Source of the DNA: Novacetimonas pomaceti
GTDB taxonomy: Bacteria > Pseudomonadota > Alphaproteobacteria > Acetobacterales > Acetobacteraceae
Reading direction: 5' to 3'
Length of the DNA stretch: 64,000 nt
Assembly (NCBI RefSeq): GCF_003207955.1
Contig: NZ_NOXG01000009.1
Coordinates: 34,473 to 98,472, forward strand
The notes under the pieces are model-generated. The model was not told the DNA's origin. It saw only the letters and a program-made list of their open reading frames with translations, and did not search any database. The stretch's first letter is position 1; every line of letters starts with the position of its first letter. Position numbers and translations under genes: made by a program. Of the stretch, positions 34,195 through 43,084 are shown one piece after another.

Positions 34195-34770
34195 GAGGAT
34201 TTCTCCCTTCGATTTTACGCATGCCTGCCGGTTCCCGCGCAACCGCGAAGACAAAGCCGGACACCGCGCATTCCCGATCATGGAAGAAGCTATCTCATTT
34301 CTGTCCTGTCATGAGTTCCATTTTCTTCCACGGGACAATTTTTCCGAAATCGCCTGACATGTTGCATGTCAGCAACATAAACCGTCCGAAATCCCGCGGA
34401 GATTGTATCGTCTTGAGGACTGATAATTCCCTGCCGCCCACCGGGATGGCGCCATTTCATCCGGCGCATGCAGGAAACACGAAGACCGAAGAAATCATAA
34501 GCGTCGGGAACTCATGCGTCCGCCTTGTGAACATCATCCGATACATGCGACTGGACAGAGCCGAAGCAGGCAGACGGCCCCCGGTCACGCAACCACGGAT
34601 GTGAATTACCGCAGTACACAGGGAAATGTTGCTTCATGTTCTTTTTTCCTGCTGCCCGAAAGGAACTTTCCGACCTCACGCAAGAGGGGTTTTTCCTGCT
34701 GTTACTTTCAGGTCGCCATGCTATCATATTGCCCGGATGACAGGGCCAACACAGAAGAAGACCCCAGAGA
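34195..34770. other. Intergenic region between MHS transporter and helicase genes
   Basis: About 575 bases between divergent genes. Apart from the nested palindrome at 34354-34378 it holds no supported feature. Plus-strand frames across it read into low-complexity sequence without family resemblance. Promoters for both flanking genes must lie here, but no clear pair of hexamers was found. Confidence 0.4.
34354..34378. promoter_or_regulatory. Nested palindromes, probable operator
   Basis: CTGACATG-TTG-CATGTCAG (34354-34372) is a perfect eight-base inverted repeat. A second perfect one, ATGTTGC-ATGTCA-GCAACAT (34359-34378), overlaps it. The site lies about 160-184 bp upstream of the MHS transporter start and 393 bp upstream of the helicase. 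It looks like a binding site for a dimeric regulator, more likely of the transporter-amidohydrolase unit. Confidence 0.5.
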
Positions 34771-37700
34771 ATGACTTCAGAAACCGCCGCATTTTCTGAT
34801 ATCCTTGCATGCTGGCACAAAATTGAATTCTTCATCCCTTTCGACCTGCGGCAGGTCAGGGAAAGGAAAAGTGAAAACCAGTTTTCCGTTTTCGTGCATC
34901 CTGACAATCCCAGGCTTCCCAATGACTATCCTCCCCCACGCGGGAAAGCCTCGCTTGGCGCAAACCTGTTTCTTGGCCTGTTCGATAAGGAAGAAGTCCG
35001 GCGCGTCACCAGCCGGCTGGAGGCTGAAACCGAATTCAGCCGACTTGACCGCGAAGAGCGTAACGACGAAGACGACACGCCCGAACCGCACGGATATCCC
35101 AACGCCACGACATGCATGGCAAAGATTCACCTAAATGCAGCGGGTGAGCCTGATTTCACGTCTGTCGAGATCTCGACCTTTCCATGGGCCATTGGCAAGG
35201 CCCTGAAATATTCCCTCAATGCCCTGTCATGGGATGCGTTCGAGGCGGACCGGCTGCGCCTGCAAAGGATGCTGGCCAATTTTTCCGAAGAACGGCGGCA
35301 CGCGGCCAACATTACGGACCCGACGGTTCCCCTGCCGCTTGCAGCCGGGGAAATACCGCACCTGATCAGGATTTTCGGGGAATGGGCCGATTTTTTCCCG
35401 CCCCGGGACCTTCCTGCCGCCCTGCTGCAGCTCAATTACGGGAAGGAGAAAATCCGTCGGGATCCTGCGCCTGATACGGAGACGAAACCGCCAGCGCAGG
35501 AGGACGATGACGATGACGATGAAAAGCAGGAAAAGCTCCCGGAAATCGGCATCCTCAACAGCTTCTTCCTGACCGACATCGAACGCGCCCTTGCCACCCT
35601 GAAGACAGGCGCCATTCCGCCTGCCCTGCGACAGTATCTGACGGAACTTTCCGAAGGGAAAAGGACCGACCTCGGCACGGACAGGGGACGCGCGCACATC
35701 ATTGATGCATTGCATCCCCGGTTCATGAACAGCGGGCGCTGGATATCAAACCCTGCCCACGCCATGAGCCTGATGCAGCAGTTCGCCATCAACACCGCGT
35801 TCAGCCACCTGAAAGATCGTGGCATTTTCTCGGTCAACGGGCCGCCCGGAACGGGCAAGACCACCCTGTTGCGAGATATTTTCGCGGAAAACATCACCCG
35901 CCGCGCCCGTGTCCTCGCCAGCCTGAAATCGGCTGGAGACGCCTTCACCGGTTCTGTCGAGGCAGAGAGTGGAGAGCACAAATTCAATGTCCGGAAGCTG
36001 CGTCCGGACCTGAGCGGGTATGAGATGGTTGTCACCTCGTACAACAATACCGCTGTTGAAAATATTTCAAAGGACCTGCCGCAATCCGCGGCGATCGACC
36101 TCTCTCCCGATGAGGCGTTCACCTATCTTCGCCCCGTGGCGCACAAGCTTGCGGCGGAGACAAGGGATGGCGGCTTCCGTGCCCTCCCACCCAAGGAATA
36201 TCCCTGGGGCCTGATTACCTGCACCCTGGGGAATTCAACCAATCGTTCCCGTTTCTGTGACAGCGTCTTTTTCAGGAAGGTCCCGGACGATGCGGACGAA
36301 ACATGGAGCGGCAACGAACGTCCGGCCACAATATGGCAATGGATAAAAGGGACGTCCCCCGCCAGCGCACAGCAGAATTTCAGGGATGCGGCCAAGAATT
36401 TCCGTAATCTGGATCAACAGGTCTCCGCCCGTCTGGCGGGTCTCGAAGCATTTGCCAATCTGCATGCGTCTTCAGGGAATGGCGTCCTTCGGCAGCAGTT
36501 GTCAGAAAAGGAAAAACAGCTTCAAGTCGCGCAGGCCCGTAAAAAGCACTGCGCCGACACCCTTGCTGAAGCACGGAATGCACTGACGCGCAGGAACGCT
36601 GAACTGGAAAGCCTGCGCGCCGAACAGGAACAGATTGACCGCCTGAAACCCTCCTTGTGGAAATCTCTGTTCAACTCGAAAGAAAAGGAGCAGCATTCCG
36701 CCGCGACACGGGAAAACGCCCAGGCACAGATCAGGCTTGGCAAGGAAATCCGTGATCTTTCCCAGCAGGTTGAAAATGACCTGACCCGGGATTTACAGGC
36801 AGCGACAGGCGCATGCACGGACATCCAGACGACGATCAAACAGATTCAGGGCAGACTGGCGCAGGAGGAAAAGGAACTTCGCGCCTGCCATGAAGAATTC
36901 CCCGACGTTACTTTGTTTGAAAACGCGCGGGACCTTGAAACCGACGGGCTGCAACGCTCCGGCCTGTGGCATGACCGGAAACTCAATCGCCTGCGCTCCG
37001 ACCTGTTCAAGGCCGCCCTTGGCCTGCACGAATCATGGCTTGCAGCGGTGATGACGTCACGGACCCTGCATTATTTCGATACGCTGGCAGCCATCAGCCG
37101 CCACATCAGCAATCCCGGACGATACGGGTCCACGCCAGAGACTGTTGCGGCAATCTGGCAGAATTTCTTTATGATCGTTCCCGTGGTCTCAACCACTTTT
37201 GCCTCTTTCGCCCGACAGTTTCACGGCGTCGGTCCCGAAACGCTGGGGTGGGTTTTCGTGGACGAAGCGGGACAGGCCATGCCGCAGGCTGCCGTGGGCG
37301 CGATATTCCGCGCACGGCGTGCCGTCATCATTGGCGATCCCCTGCAGATCGAGCCGGTTTTCACCCTCTCCGCCCCCCTTGTCAAAGCACTGTGCGATCT
37401 CTCGCCCCATACCGCCGATGGACGCTGCTCCCCGGCAAGAGCATCGGTGCAGACCCTGGCCGATGCCGCCAATCCCTATGGCACCCACCTGAACGTCCGT
37501 GACGGAAATCCGATCTGGGTCGGCAGTCCCCTGCGCGTGCATCGTCGTTGCCTTGATCCGATGTTCACGATTGCCAATCGCATCGCTTATGACGGGAAGA
37601 TGATCCACGGTTCGGCTGACCCGGCTCCGGGGCCTGACAGCTCACCTTTCCTGGGGGAAAGCGCATGGTTCTCCGTCACGGGAAAGGTCGTTGGCAAACA

Positions 37701-38178
37701 GGTGGTGCAGGAACAGGTCGATTATGTCGTGGCCCTGATCGTGGCCTGCACCTCCCGTGACCAGAAACTGCCTGCGCTGTATGTCGTCTCGCCCTTCAAG
37801 GAAATCAGGCAGGCCATTGGCAAGGCGCTTCGCGATCCCGCATGCTGGGCCAGCCATAACATGTATCCTCCGCGCGAACTGCGGACATGGATTGGCAATC
37901 GCATCGGCACCGTCCATACCTTTCAGGGCAAGGAAGAAGACACCGTCATCATGGTTCTGGGGGCGGATGAGACAAAACGCGGATCCGCCCAGTGGGCGGC
38001 GTCAAAACCGAACATCCTCAATGTCGCGGTCACCCGCGCCAAACGCCGCTTTTACATGATCGGTGATCGCAAGCTGTGGGGGGGCCTGAACTATTTCGGG
38101 GATGCAGCCCATCTGCTTCCGCAGGTCAATCCGCATCATGTTCTGGATTCCCTTGCCACGATGGATCAGTCAGCCTGA
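34771..38178 (+). CDS. Large Upf1-like SF1 helicase/ATPase with coiled-coil insert
   Basis: A 1135-residue superfamily 1 (DNA2/Upf1-like) NTPase. Walker A is GPPGTGKTT from G357, Walker B is VFVDEAGQ around 828-835, then GDPLQIEP, HRRCLDPMF, TVHTFQGKEED near 1050 and NVAVTRAKRRFYMIGD near 1084. The motor is split by a long charged coiled coil (about 575-710). The 350-residue N-terminal region begins with CWHKIEFFIPFDL, includes an acidic linker of consecutive Asp near 245-255 and matches nothing I recognise. It stands alone between a transporter and a repeat copy. It may be a DNA/RNA repair or anti-phage factor; no partner nuclease is nearby, so the role is open. Confidence 0.85.
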   Translation: MTSETAAFSDILACWHKIEFFIPFDLRQVRERKSENQFSVFVHPDNPRLPNDYPPPRGKASLGANLFLGLFDKEEVRRVTSRLEAETEFSRLDREERNDEDDTPEPHGYPNATTCMAKIHLNAAGEPDFTSVEISTFPWAIGKALKYSLNALSWDAFEADRLRLQRMLANFSEERRHAANITDPTVPLPLAAGEIPHLIRIFGEWADFFPPRDLPAALLQLNYGKEKIRRDPAPDTETKPPAQEDDDDDDEKQEKLPEIGILNSFFLTDIERALATLKTGAIPPALRQYLTELSEGKRTDLGTDRGRAHIIDALHPRFMNSGRWISNPAHAMSLMQQFAINTAFSHLKDRGIFSVNGPPGTGKTTLLRDIFAENITRRARVLASLKSAGDAFTGSVEAESGEHKFNVRKLRPDLSGYEMVVTSYNNTAVENISKDLPQSAAIDLSPDEAFTYLRPVAHKLAAETRDGGFRALPPKEYPWGLITCTLGNSTNRSRFCDSVFFRKVPDDADETWSGNERPATIWQWIKGTSPASAQQNFRDAAKNFRNLDQQVSARLAGLEAFANLHASSGNGVLRQQLSEKEKQLQVAQARKKHCADTLAEARNALTRRNAELESLRAEQEQIDRLKPSLWKSLFNSKEKEQHSAATRENAQAQIRLGKEIRDLSQQVENDLTRDLQAATGACTDIQTTIKQIQGRLAQEEKELRACHEEFPDVTLFENARDLETDGLQRSGLWHDRKLNRLRSDLFKAALGLHESWLAAVMTSRTLHYFDTLAAISRHISNPGRYGSTPETVAAIWQNFFMIVPVVSTTFASFARQFHGVGPETLGWVFVDEAGQAMPQAAVGAIFRARRAVIIGDPLQIEPVFTLSAPLVKALCDLSPHTADGRCSPARASVQTLADAANPYGTHLNVRDGNPIWVGSPLRVHRRCLDPMFTIANRIAYDGKMIHGSADPAPGPDSSPFLGESAWFSVTGKVVGKQVVQEQVDYVVALIVACTSRDQKLPALYVVSPFKEIRQAIGKALRDPACWASHNMYPPRELRTWIGNRIGTVHTFQGKEEDTVIMVLGADETKRGSAQWAASKPNILNVAVTRAKRRFYMIGDRKLWGGLNYFGDAAHLLPQVNPHHVLDSLATMDQSA

Positions 38179-38214
38179 CTGGATGGAAAACCACGGAGGC
38201 ATCGCATCTGGTAC

Positions 38215-38292
38215 AAAAAGTTTTTGGGGGCTGCTTTTTTCAAAAGCCGATATTCTTCGAAGCTTTTTGGAAAAAGCTTCACCAAAAACTTC
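38215..38292. repeat. Dispersed hairpin repeat (copy D)
   Basis: A full copy: AAAAAGTTTTTGG border, CTGCTTTTTTCAAAAGC hairpin, TTCTTCG linker, GAAGCTTTTTGG/AAAAAGCTTC hairpin, and the border ACCAAAAACTTCT. It begins 36 bp after the helicase stop and lies between convergent genes, so it may serve as terminator for the helicase and for the ABC binding-protein gene. Confidence 0.75.
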
Positions 38293-38328
38293 TGTCGTTT
38301 TTATCAATGAATTATTTCAGGCCATTCC

Positions 38329-39279
38329 TCATATATCAGGGGCAGCTTCACTTATCCTGGGCGCGGAAGGAAGAAGCCCGGCCGCCATGAACGTATCGGC
38401 AATATGCTGCTGGCTGGCGATGACCTGCGGCGTAATACGGCAAAATCCAAAATGAATCTTTGCCACCGACTGCTCCACCACCCCGAGTTCCAGCCCCGTG
38501 CTGCGGGCAAGCATGGCTGCGACCTCTGGCCTGTTTTCCTGCGCCCATTCATCGCACTTTTCCACGGCGGCAATGATATCACGCAGCAGATCACGATCCT
38601 CGATAAAGAACCCCTTGCGCGCGAGATAGAAAGGGGTGCCTCCCCCTACCTCATCCCCCGTGGCCAGCACACGGACACGCCCCCCGGCACTTGATAACGC
38701 CCCCGACAGATAGGGGTCCCATATCGACCACGCATCAACCTGCCCCGCCTCAAACGCCGGGCGCGCCGCCGCAGGTAGCAGATAGGAAACCTTGATGTCA
38801 TGCAGGCTCAGGCCATTGTTCATGAGGGACGCAAGAAGCAGCCAGTTGGCATCCGATCCCCGCGTCACGGCGACACGCTTGCCTCGCAGGTCGCTGACGG
38901 TACGGATCGGGCTGTCCTGCGGCACGATGATCGCTTCGCTGGCGCCAGTCCGGTTCTCATTTCCCGCATAGATCAGGGCATCCGGCGCACTTGCCTGCGC
39001 AAAAACCGGCGGCAGGTCCCCTGTCGCGCCAAAATCGAGCGCCCCGGCGATCATGGCCTGCAGCAAAGGCGGTCCAGCGGGAAACTGCGCCCACTGCACC
39101 GATATTCCCCTGGGCCGCAGGGCTTCTTCCAGAAAACCTTTTTCCTTCAGAAGAACGAGCGTGCCGTATTTCTGGTAACCGATCCGGACACTATTCTGCC
39201 CGGCGAAAGCCTTTCGGCCCAGCAGCGCGATCAGACCTTGCGAAAGGGCCAGCCTTCCGAGAGCGCGTCTTGAAATCAA
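38329..39279 (-). CDS. ssuA: Sulfonate/nitrate-type ABC transporter substrate-binding protein (SsuA-like)
   Basis: A 316-residue periplasmic binding protein. The N-terminus MISRRALGRLALSQGLIALL resembles a Tat or Sec signal. The mature chain has VRIGYQKYGTLVLLKEKGFL and VQWAQFPAGPPLLQAMIAGALDFGATGDLPPVFAQ, the SsuA/TauA signature, then VAVTRGSDANWLLLASL and VDAWSIWDPYL. It would bind an alkanesulfonate or sulfate ester and deliver it to the SsuBC-like transporter encoded 3 kb away. The start is a TTG with AAAGGAGACATAAG upstream. It lies 160 bp downstream of the TonB receptor gene on the same strand and may be co-transcribed with it. Confidence 0.87.
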   Translation of the reverse strand: MISRRALGRLALSQGLIALLGRKAFAGQNSVRIGYQKYGTLVLLKEKGFLEEALRPRGISVQWAQFPAGPPLLQAMIAGALDFGATGDLPPVFAQASAPDALIYAGNENRTGASEAIIVPQDSPIRTVSDLRGKRVAVTRGSDANWLLLASLMNNGLSLHDIKVSYLLPAAARPAFEAGQVDAWSIWDPYLSGALSSAGGRVRVLATGDEVGGGTPFYLARKGFFIEDRDLLRDIIAAVEKCDEWAQENRPEVAAMLARSTGLELGVVEQSVAKIHFGFCRITPQVIASQQHIADTFMAAGLLPSAPRISEAAPDI

Positions 39280-39439
39280 CTTATGTCTCCTTTTTTCAGG
39301 ACGACTGCACGTTTTTTATAACGCACACGCCCGTTTTCCCTGGAAGCCTGCCTGAAAATCACCGTTTGATGGAAATTTCCGGTGTCACTTTCTTACAGGA
39401 CGATTTTTACATACGATTTTCGGAAACATATGATGATGC

Positions 39440-41974
39440 CTACATCTTGTAGCTGAATTCGCCACCAAACATCGCCGGATCGCCCAACTGTCCATAAAAG
39501 ACCGCCCCGGTCGCCAGCGGCGTCATGGTCACGAAATACCGTTTGTCCAGCATGTTATGGCCCCAGAAGCTGAGATCCCATTTCCCGCCTTCCGGACGAA
39601 TGCCAATATGGCCATCCAGAAGGCCATAAGGCTGAATGCGCGTATAGCGGGATTCCGAGGCGTCTGCATAATAACCAGAGCGATATATATAATCAGCACC
39701 TACATAAAACAGAAGATGGCTCCAGAAACCATGTGCTGATGGACTCATATCCCTGATGGGCACGGTATATTCCAGACCCGCCGAAAGGTTCCATTTCGAA
39801 TTCAGGGGAATCTGGTTTCCCGTCAGGCTGTAAAGCCCCTTGATGTTCGAAGATTCCAGGGGATGCGTCGCATTATTGAATGAGGCATAGAACGCATCGG
39901 TGTAAGAGGCAGATACCCGTCCCTCAAGCCCCGGAATTATGACGCCCCTGGCATCCAGTTCCAGCCCACGCGACACCACATGTTTTGCATTGGTCAGGTA
40001 GGAAATCGTGGTTCCTGTCGAGGTGTAATAGGAGGCACTGGTAATATAATTATGAACATTATTCCAAAATGCCGCCATATTGACCAGAATCCTCTTGTTC
40101 AGGAACGAATTCTTCGACCCGAATTCGAACATGTCATCGATCTCGGGCCTGACGCTGGGATTGGCGCCTTGTGAAATATTCAGGCTTACAAGATTGATCC
40201 CGCCGTTTCGCACGCCACGACTGTAGGTCGCGTAAAGAAGATAATCGGCCCCGGCCCGGTACAGAAGACTCAGATTTCCGCTGGGTTCATGTTCGCGATG
40301 AAACGCATGATAGGAAACTTCCTGCCCCAGAACGGCGGCAGCCAGCGCGGGATACTGGGACCCCACGATCTTTGACGCATAACTGCCGGATTTTGTCACG
40401 AAGGAGTATCTGAATCCGCCTTCAAGCGAAATTCTGGATGTAATCGCATAGCTGGCACGGACATAACCCGCCACTTCGTTGGTAATCGGATTGTCATGGG
40501 ATGAAAATGTCGCCCCGTTCAATCCGGCGTTATAGACCGCCGGAGTATATCCATAGCCATAATATTTCGCGCCCTGATCCGTTATGGACCAGTAGGAATA
40601 ATCCGGAACCTCCTCATACATATAGAAAATTCCGCCAGAAAATTGAAACCTTCGTCCTGTGGGCGAGGAAATTTTCAGTTCTTCGGTCGCGTGCTGTTCA
40701 TAAACCTGATTATTACCCGCCGATAATGTCCGCAGGCCGGGTATGGTGCCAAGCCCTCCTGAGAAACCGTTATGGGGATACCAGAACCATGTATGCCATG
40801 ACGCAATATTCTCCAGCTTCCACTGATTTTTGAACTGGTAGCCAATATTCAGTGAAACTCCATAGGTTTCTTGGTCTACCGCCTGGCTACCGGTGGACGG
40901 GGCGCTGATCAGCATGTCACGTATCCCGTGCGCAGGCAGGGGTTCCGCGCCCGCATATGCGGCCCGTTCCCAGTAATTCCCCGCAATGACCGCCCCATTC
41001 GCATAATGCGTCAGCGCGGTGGACATGGGCGTAACGCAGCAGCTTTCCCTGAGGTGCGAATAATCCGCGATCAGCCGTATCGTCAGCCGGTCCGTCGGCT
41101 TTGCCAGGATCTGCGCCTTTACGCCGAGATCATGATAGTCCTGATAGTAACGGTCGGTTGTTACGTTCTTGACATACCCATCACGGTTTATGGAAAATCC
41201 CGACAGGCTGAACGCTACCTTGTCACTGTTCCCGATGGGGCCGGTCGCCCTCAGGCGGATATTGGCGGTGTTATAGCTGCCGTAATCCCCGATTACCGAA
41301 TACTGGCGCCTGAACGAAGGCGCCAGTGTGGATATGTTGATGGTGCCGCCGTCATTATCCACGCCGCCCCGCGTGGCCTGAGGCCCCTTGAGGACCTCTA
41401 TCCCCATCAGGTCGCTGATATCACCCAGCACGGCCCCGGGACGCGCCTGATAGACACCGTCGATATAAACCGTGGTGCCGTTTTCCAGCCCGTCCTGGGC
41501 GCTTGAACTGAAATTTCCCAATCCACGCACATTGATGGCGGTATTGCGTGGGTTGGTGATCTGCAGGGAAACGGCAGGCAGCAATTTCGTCGCCTGCTGG
41601 ATATTGGTAATCTGGTGGGTCTGAAGATCCTTTTCCGTAATCGTCGTCACGGCCACAGGATCATTCTGCCGCGCAAGAAGCTGACGCCGTGCTGGCGAAG
41701 CGCTGGCCCGCACATGCAGGATTTCAGGCCTGCTGACAGGAGAATCTGTTCCCCTGCCCGCAGGCTTCGTCGTTTGCGCATGGACAGGCGGCGTCTGACG
41801 CGAATGGCTGTTTTTCAGGGGGAAAGATGAATTCCCCTGCGTGGTTGCGGCCTTTCCCTCCTGGGATGAGAAGGTGACGGTCAGAGCGCAGCAGAAAAGC
41901 AGGCCTCGATTCAGAGAGTCCCTGGACGAAAGCCCAGCGTGAAGTCGCAATGATCGAGCTTTTGAGCTACTCAT
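39440..41974 (-). CDS. TonB-dependent outer membrane receptor
   Basis: About 844 residues: signal peptide (LLFCCALTVTFSSQEGKA), a Ser/Pro/Thr-rich spacer, plug domain from about residue 110 (VTTITEKDLQTHQITNIQQA, INVRGLGNFSS, GTTVYIDGVYQ, IEVLKGPQAT) and a 22-strand-type barrel. It imports a ligand using TonB-ExbBD energy. The C-terminus ends in Met rather than the usual aromatic residue. The ATG at 41974 follows GGGGGCGGC; an in-frame ATG at 41995 is less likely. Its position between ssuA and ssuBC genes suggests a sulfonate, sulfate ester or other sulfur-containing ligand rather than a siderophore, but that is inference from context. Confidence 0.88.
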   Translation of the reverse strand: MSSSKARSLRLHAGLSSRDSLNRGLLFCCALTVTFSSQEGKAATTQGNSSFPLKNSHSRQTPPVHAQTTKPAGRGTDSPVSRPEILHVRASASPARRQLLARQNDPVAVTTITEKDLQTHQITNIQQATKLLPAVSLQITNPRNTAINVRGLGNFSSSAQDGLENGTTVYIDGVYQARPGAVLGDISDLMGIEVLKGPQATRGGVDNDGGTINISTLAPSFRRQYSVIGDYGSYNTANIRLRATGPIGNSDKVAFSLSGFSINRDGYVKNVTTDRYYQDYHDLGVKAQILAKPTDRLTIRLIADYSHLRESCCVTPMSTALTHYANGAVIAGNYWERAAYAGAEPLPAHGIRDMLISAPSTGSQAVDQETYGVSLNIGYQFKNQWKLENIASWHTWFWYPHNGFSGGLGTIPGLRTLSAGNNQVYEQHATEELKISSPTGRRFQFSGGIFYMYEEVPDYSYWSITDQGAKYYGYGYTPAVYNAGLNGATFSSHDNPITNEVAGYVRASYAITSRISLEGGFRYSFVTKSGSYASKIVGSQYPALAAAVLGQEVSYHAFHREHEPSGNLSLLYRAGADYLLYATYSRGVRNGGINLVSLNISQGANPSVRPEIDDMFEFGSKNSFLNKRILVNMAAFWNNVHNYITSASYYTSTGTTISYLTNAKHVVSRGLELDARGVIIPGLEGRVSASYTDAFYASFNNATHPLESSNIKGLYSLTGNQIPLNSKWNLSAGLEYTVPIRDMSPSAHGFWSHLLFYVGADYIYRSGYYADASESRYTRIQPYGLLDGHIGIRPEGGKWDLSFWGHNMLDKRYFVTMTPLATGAVFYGQLGDPAMFGGEFSYKM

Positions 41975-42026
41975 GCCGCCCCCAAATAACCACATAAGTT
42001 AGTATAATTACATAACAACAAAAATC

Positions 42027-42054
42027 ATGATATATTTACGCCCGGTGTAGTCAA
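42027..42054 (-). promoter_or_regulatory. Probable promoter of the TonB receptor gene
   Basis: On the minus strand a TTGACT -35 hexamer (42049-42054) and a TATCAT -10 hexamer (42027-42032) are separated by 16 bases. Transcription would start near 42020, about 45 bases before the preferred ATG. The surrounding DNA is strongly AT-rich. Confidence 0.5.
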
Positions 42055-42078
42055 TTATTATTTGTGGAAAATGTTTTA

Positions 42079-42095
42079 AACTATTTTAAATAGTT
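42079..42095. promoter_or_regulatory. Palindrome upstream of TonB receptor promoter
   Basis: AACTAT-TTTAA-ATAGTT, centred about 67 bases before the inferred transcription start and 24 bases upstream of the -35 hexamer. It differs at one position from the palindrome upstream of the ABC permease gene (44030-44046). The placement fits an activator site. Confidence 0.6.
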
Positions 42096-42334
42096 AAATA
42101 AGCACGCACATATGCGTTTCGCCCCTGTCCTGCAGGCGACCAGAGAGATTCCAGATGATGGAAATGCCTCTCTTTCACCTCATGACATCTCAGGCACAGA
42201 GACGGCAATTACGGGTGATTGCCCACTTGATCCTGCCAGTAACCCACCGCCATCAACAGGACGCGCCACATTCCGGCTTCGCCCGGCGGCCCGTCCTGTC
42301 GGAGACAGGCTTCAGATTTTCCCATCAATCCATG
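42096..42334. other. Short intergenic segment downstream of ssuB
   Basis: About 240 bases between the 3' end of the ABC ATPase gene and the regulatory region of the TonB receptor gene, both on the minus strand. No coding frame with family features, hairpin terminator or repeat copy was recognised. Confidence 0.35.
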
Positions 42335-43084
42335 TCAGTCATCATGCACGCCAAGCGTACCCAGCAGAACGGTTCGCAGATGCTCGAACCGCGGGTCAGC
42401 ATGACGGCGCGGACGCTCCATCGGAATGGGCAGGTCCATGCGGATCCGCCCCCGTTCCAGAACCACCGCGCGATCCGCCAGCAGCAGGGCTTCGTCAACA
42501 TCATGCGTGACCAGCAGCACGGAACAGCGGTGACGGACCCATAAATCCGATACCAATCGCTGCATTTTCAGCCGGGTCAACGCATCCAGCGCGGCAAAGG
42601 GTTCATCCAGCATCAGGAACGCGGGTTCACGAACCAGTGCCCGGGCCAAAGCCGCCCGCTGCGCCTCCCCGCCCGAAAGGGTCAGTGGCCACGCATCCCC
42701 CCGGTGTCCAAGCCCCACCTCTTTCAGCACCGCCATGGCACGTTCACGGCCATTTGCCCCGGCCTGCCCAAGGACGATATTCTGCCAGACCCGTTTCCAC
42801 GGCAGCAGACGGCTTTCCTGAAACACGACGGAGACTTCGCCCGGGCGGCTGACGGACCCTTCGATGACCGGATCCAGCCCCGCCAGCGTGCGCAGCAGGG
42901 TCGATTTTCCAGATCCGCTATGCCCCAGCAATGCCACGAACTCCCCCGGCGCGATGGCCAGGTCAAGATGTTCGAGCACGGCCGGCCCATCCCCGAACCT
43001 GCGCGTCAGGCCCTGGACAATAACGGCGGCGTCATTGCGTGATGGAAGCCTCACCTCCCTCAACTCCTGCACGATCCTGTTCAT
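42335..43084 (-). CDS. ssuB: Sulfonate/nitrate-type ABC transporter ATP-binding protein (SsuB-like)
   Basis: A 249-residue ABC ATPase. Walker A is GHSGSGKSTLLRTLAG, the Q-loop region is VSVVFQESRLLPWKRVWQNI, the signature is LSGGEAQRAALARAL, Walker B is FLMLDEPFAALDALTR, and the switch His is in LLVTHDVDEALLLADR. The phrase QESRLLPW and the length are typical of the SsuB/TauB/NrtD group. Its ATG overlaps the permease stop by four bases (ATGA), so the two are translationally coupled. It powers the importer served by the SsuA-like binding protein. Confidence 0.92.
   Translation of the reverse strand: MNRIVQELREVRLPSRNDAAVIVQGLTRRFGDGPAVLEHLDLAIAPGEFVALLGHSGSGKSTLLRTLAGLDPVIEGSVSRPGEVSVVFQESRLLPWKRVWQNIVLGQAGANGRERAMAVLKEVGLGHRGDAWPLTLSGGEAQRAALARALVREPAFLMLDEPFAALDALTRLKMQRLVSDLWVRHRCSVLLVTHDVDEALLLADRAVVLERGRIRMDLPIPMERPRRHADPRFEHLRTVLLGTLGVHDD

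Noticed and set aside
24770..38178. Methylase and helicase as parts of one defence system such as DISARM or BREX
   Set aside because: They are separated by about 6.7 kb of metabolic genes, lie on opposite strands, and the other required components are absent.
42112..42544. Plus-strand frames of about 130 codons
   Set aside because: They run antisense into the ssuB gene and show no protein features.
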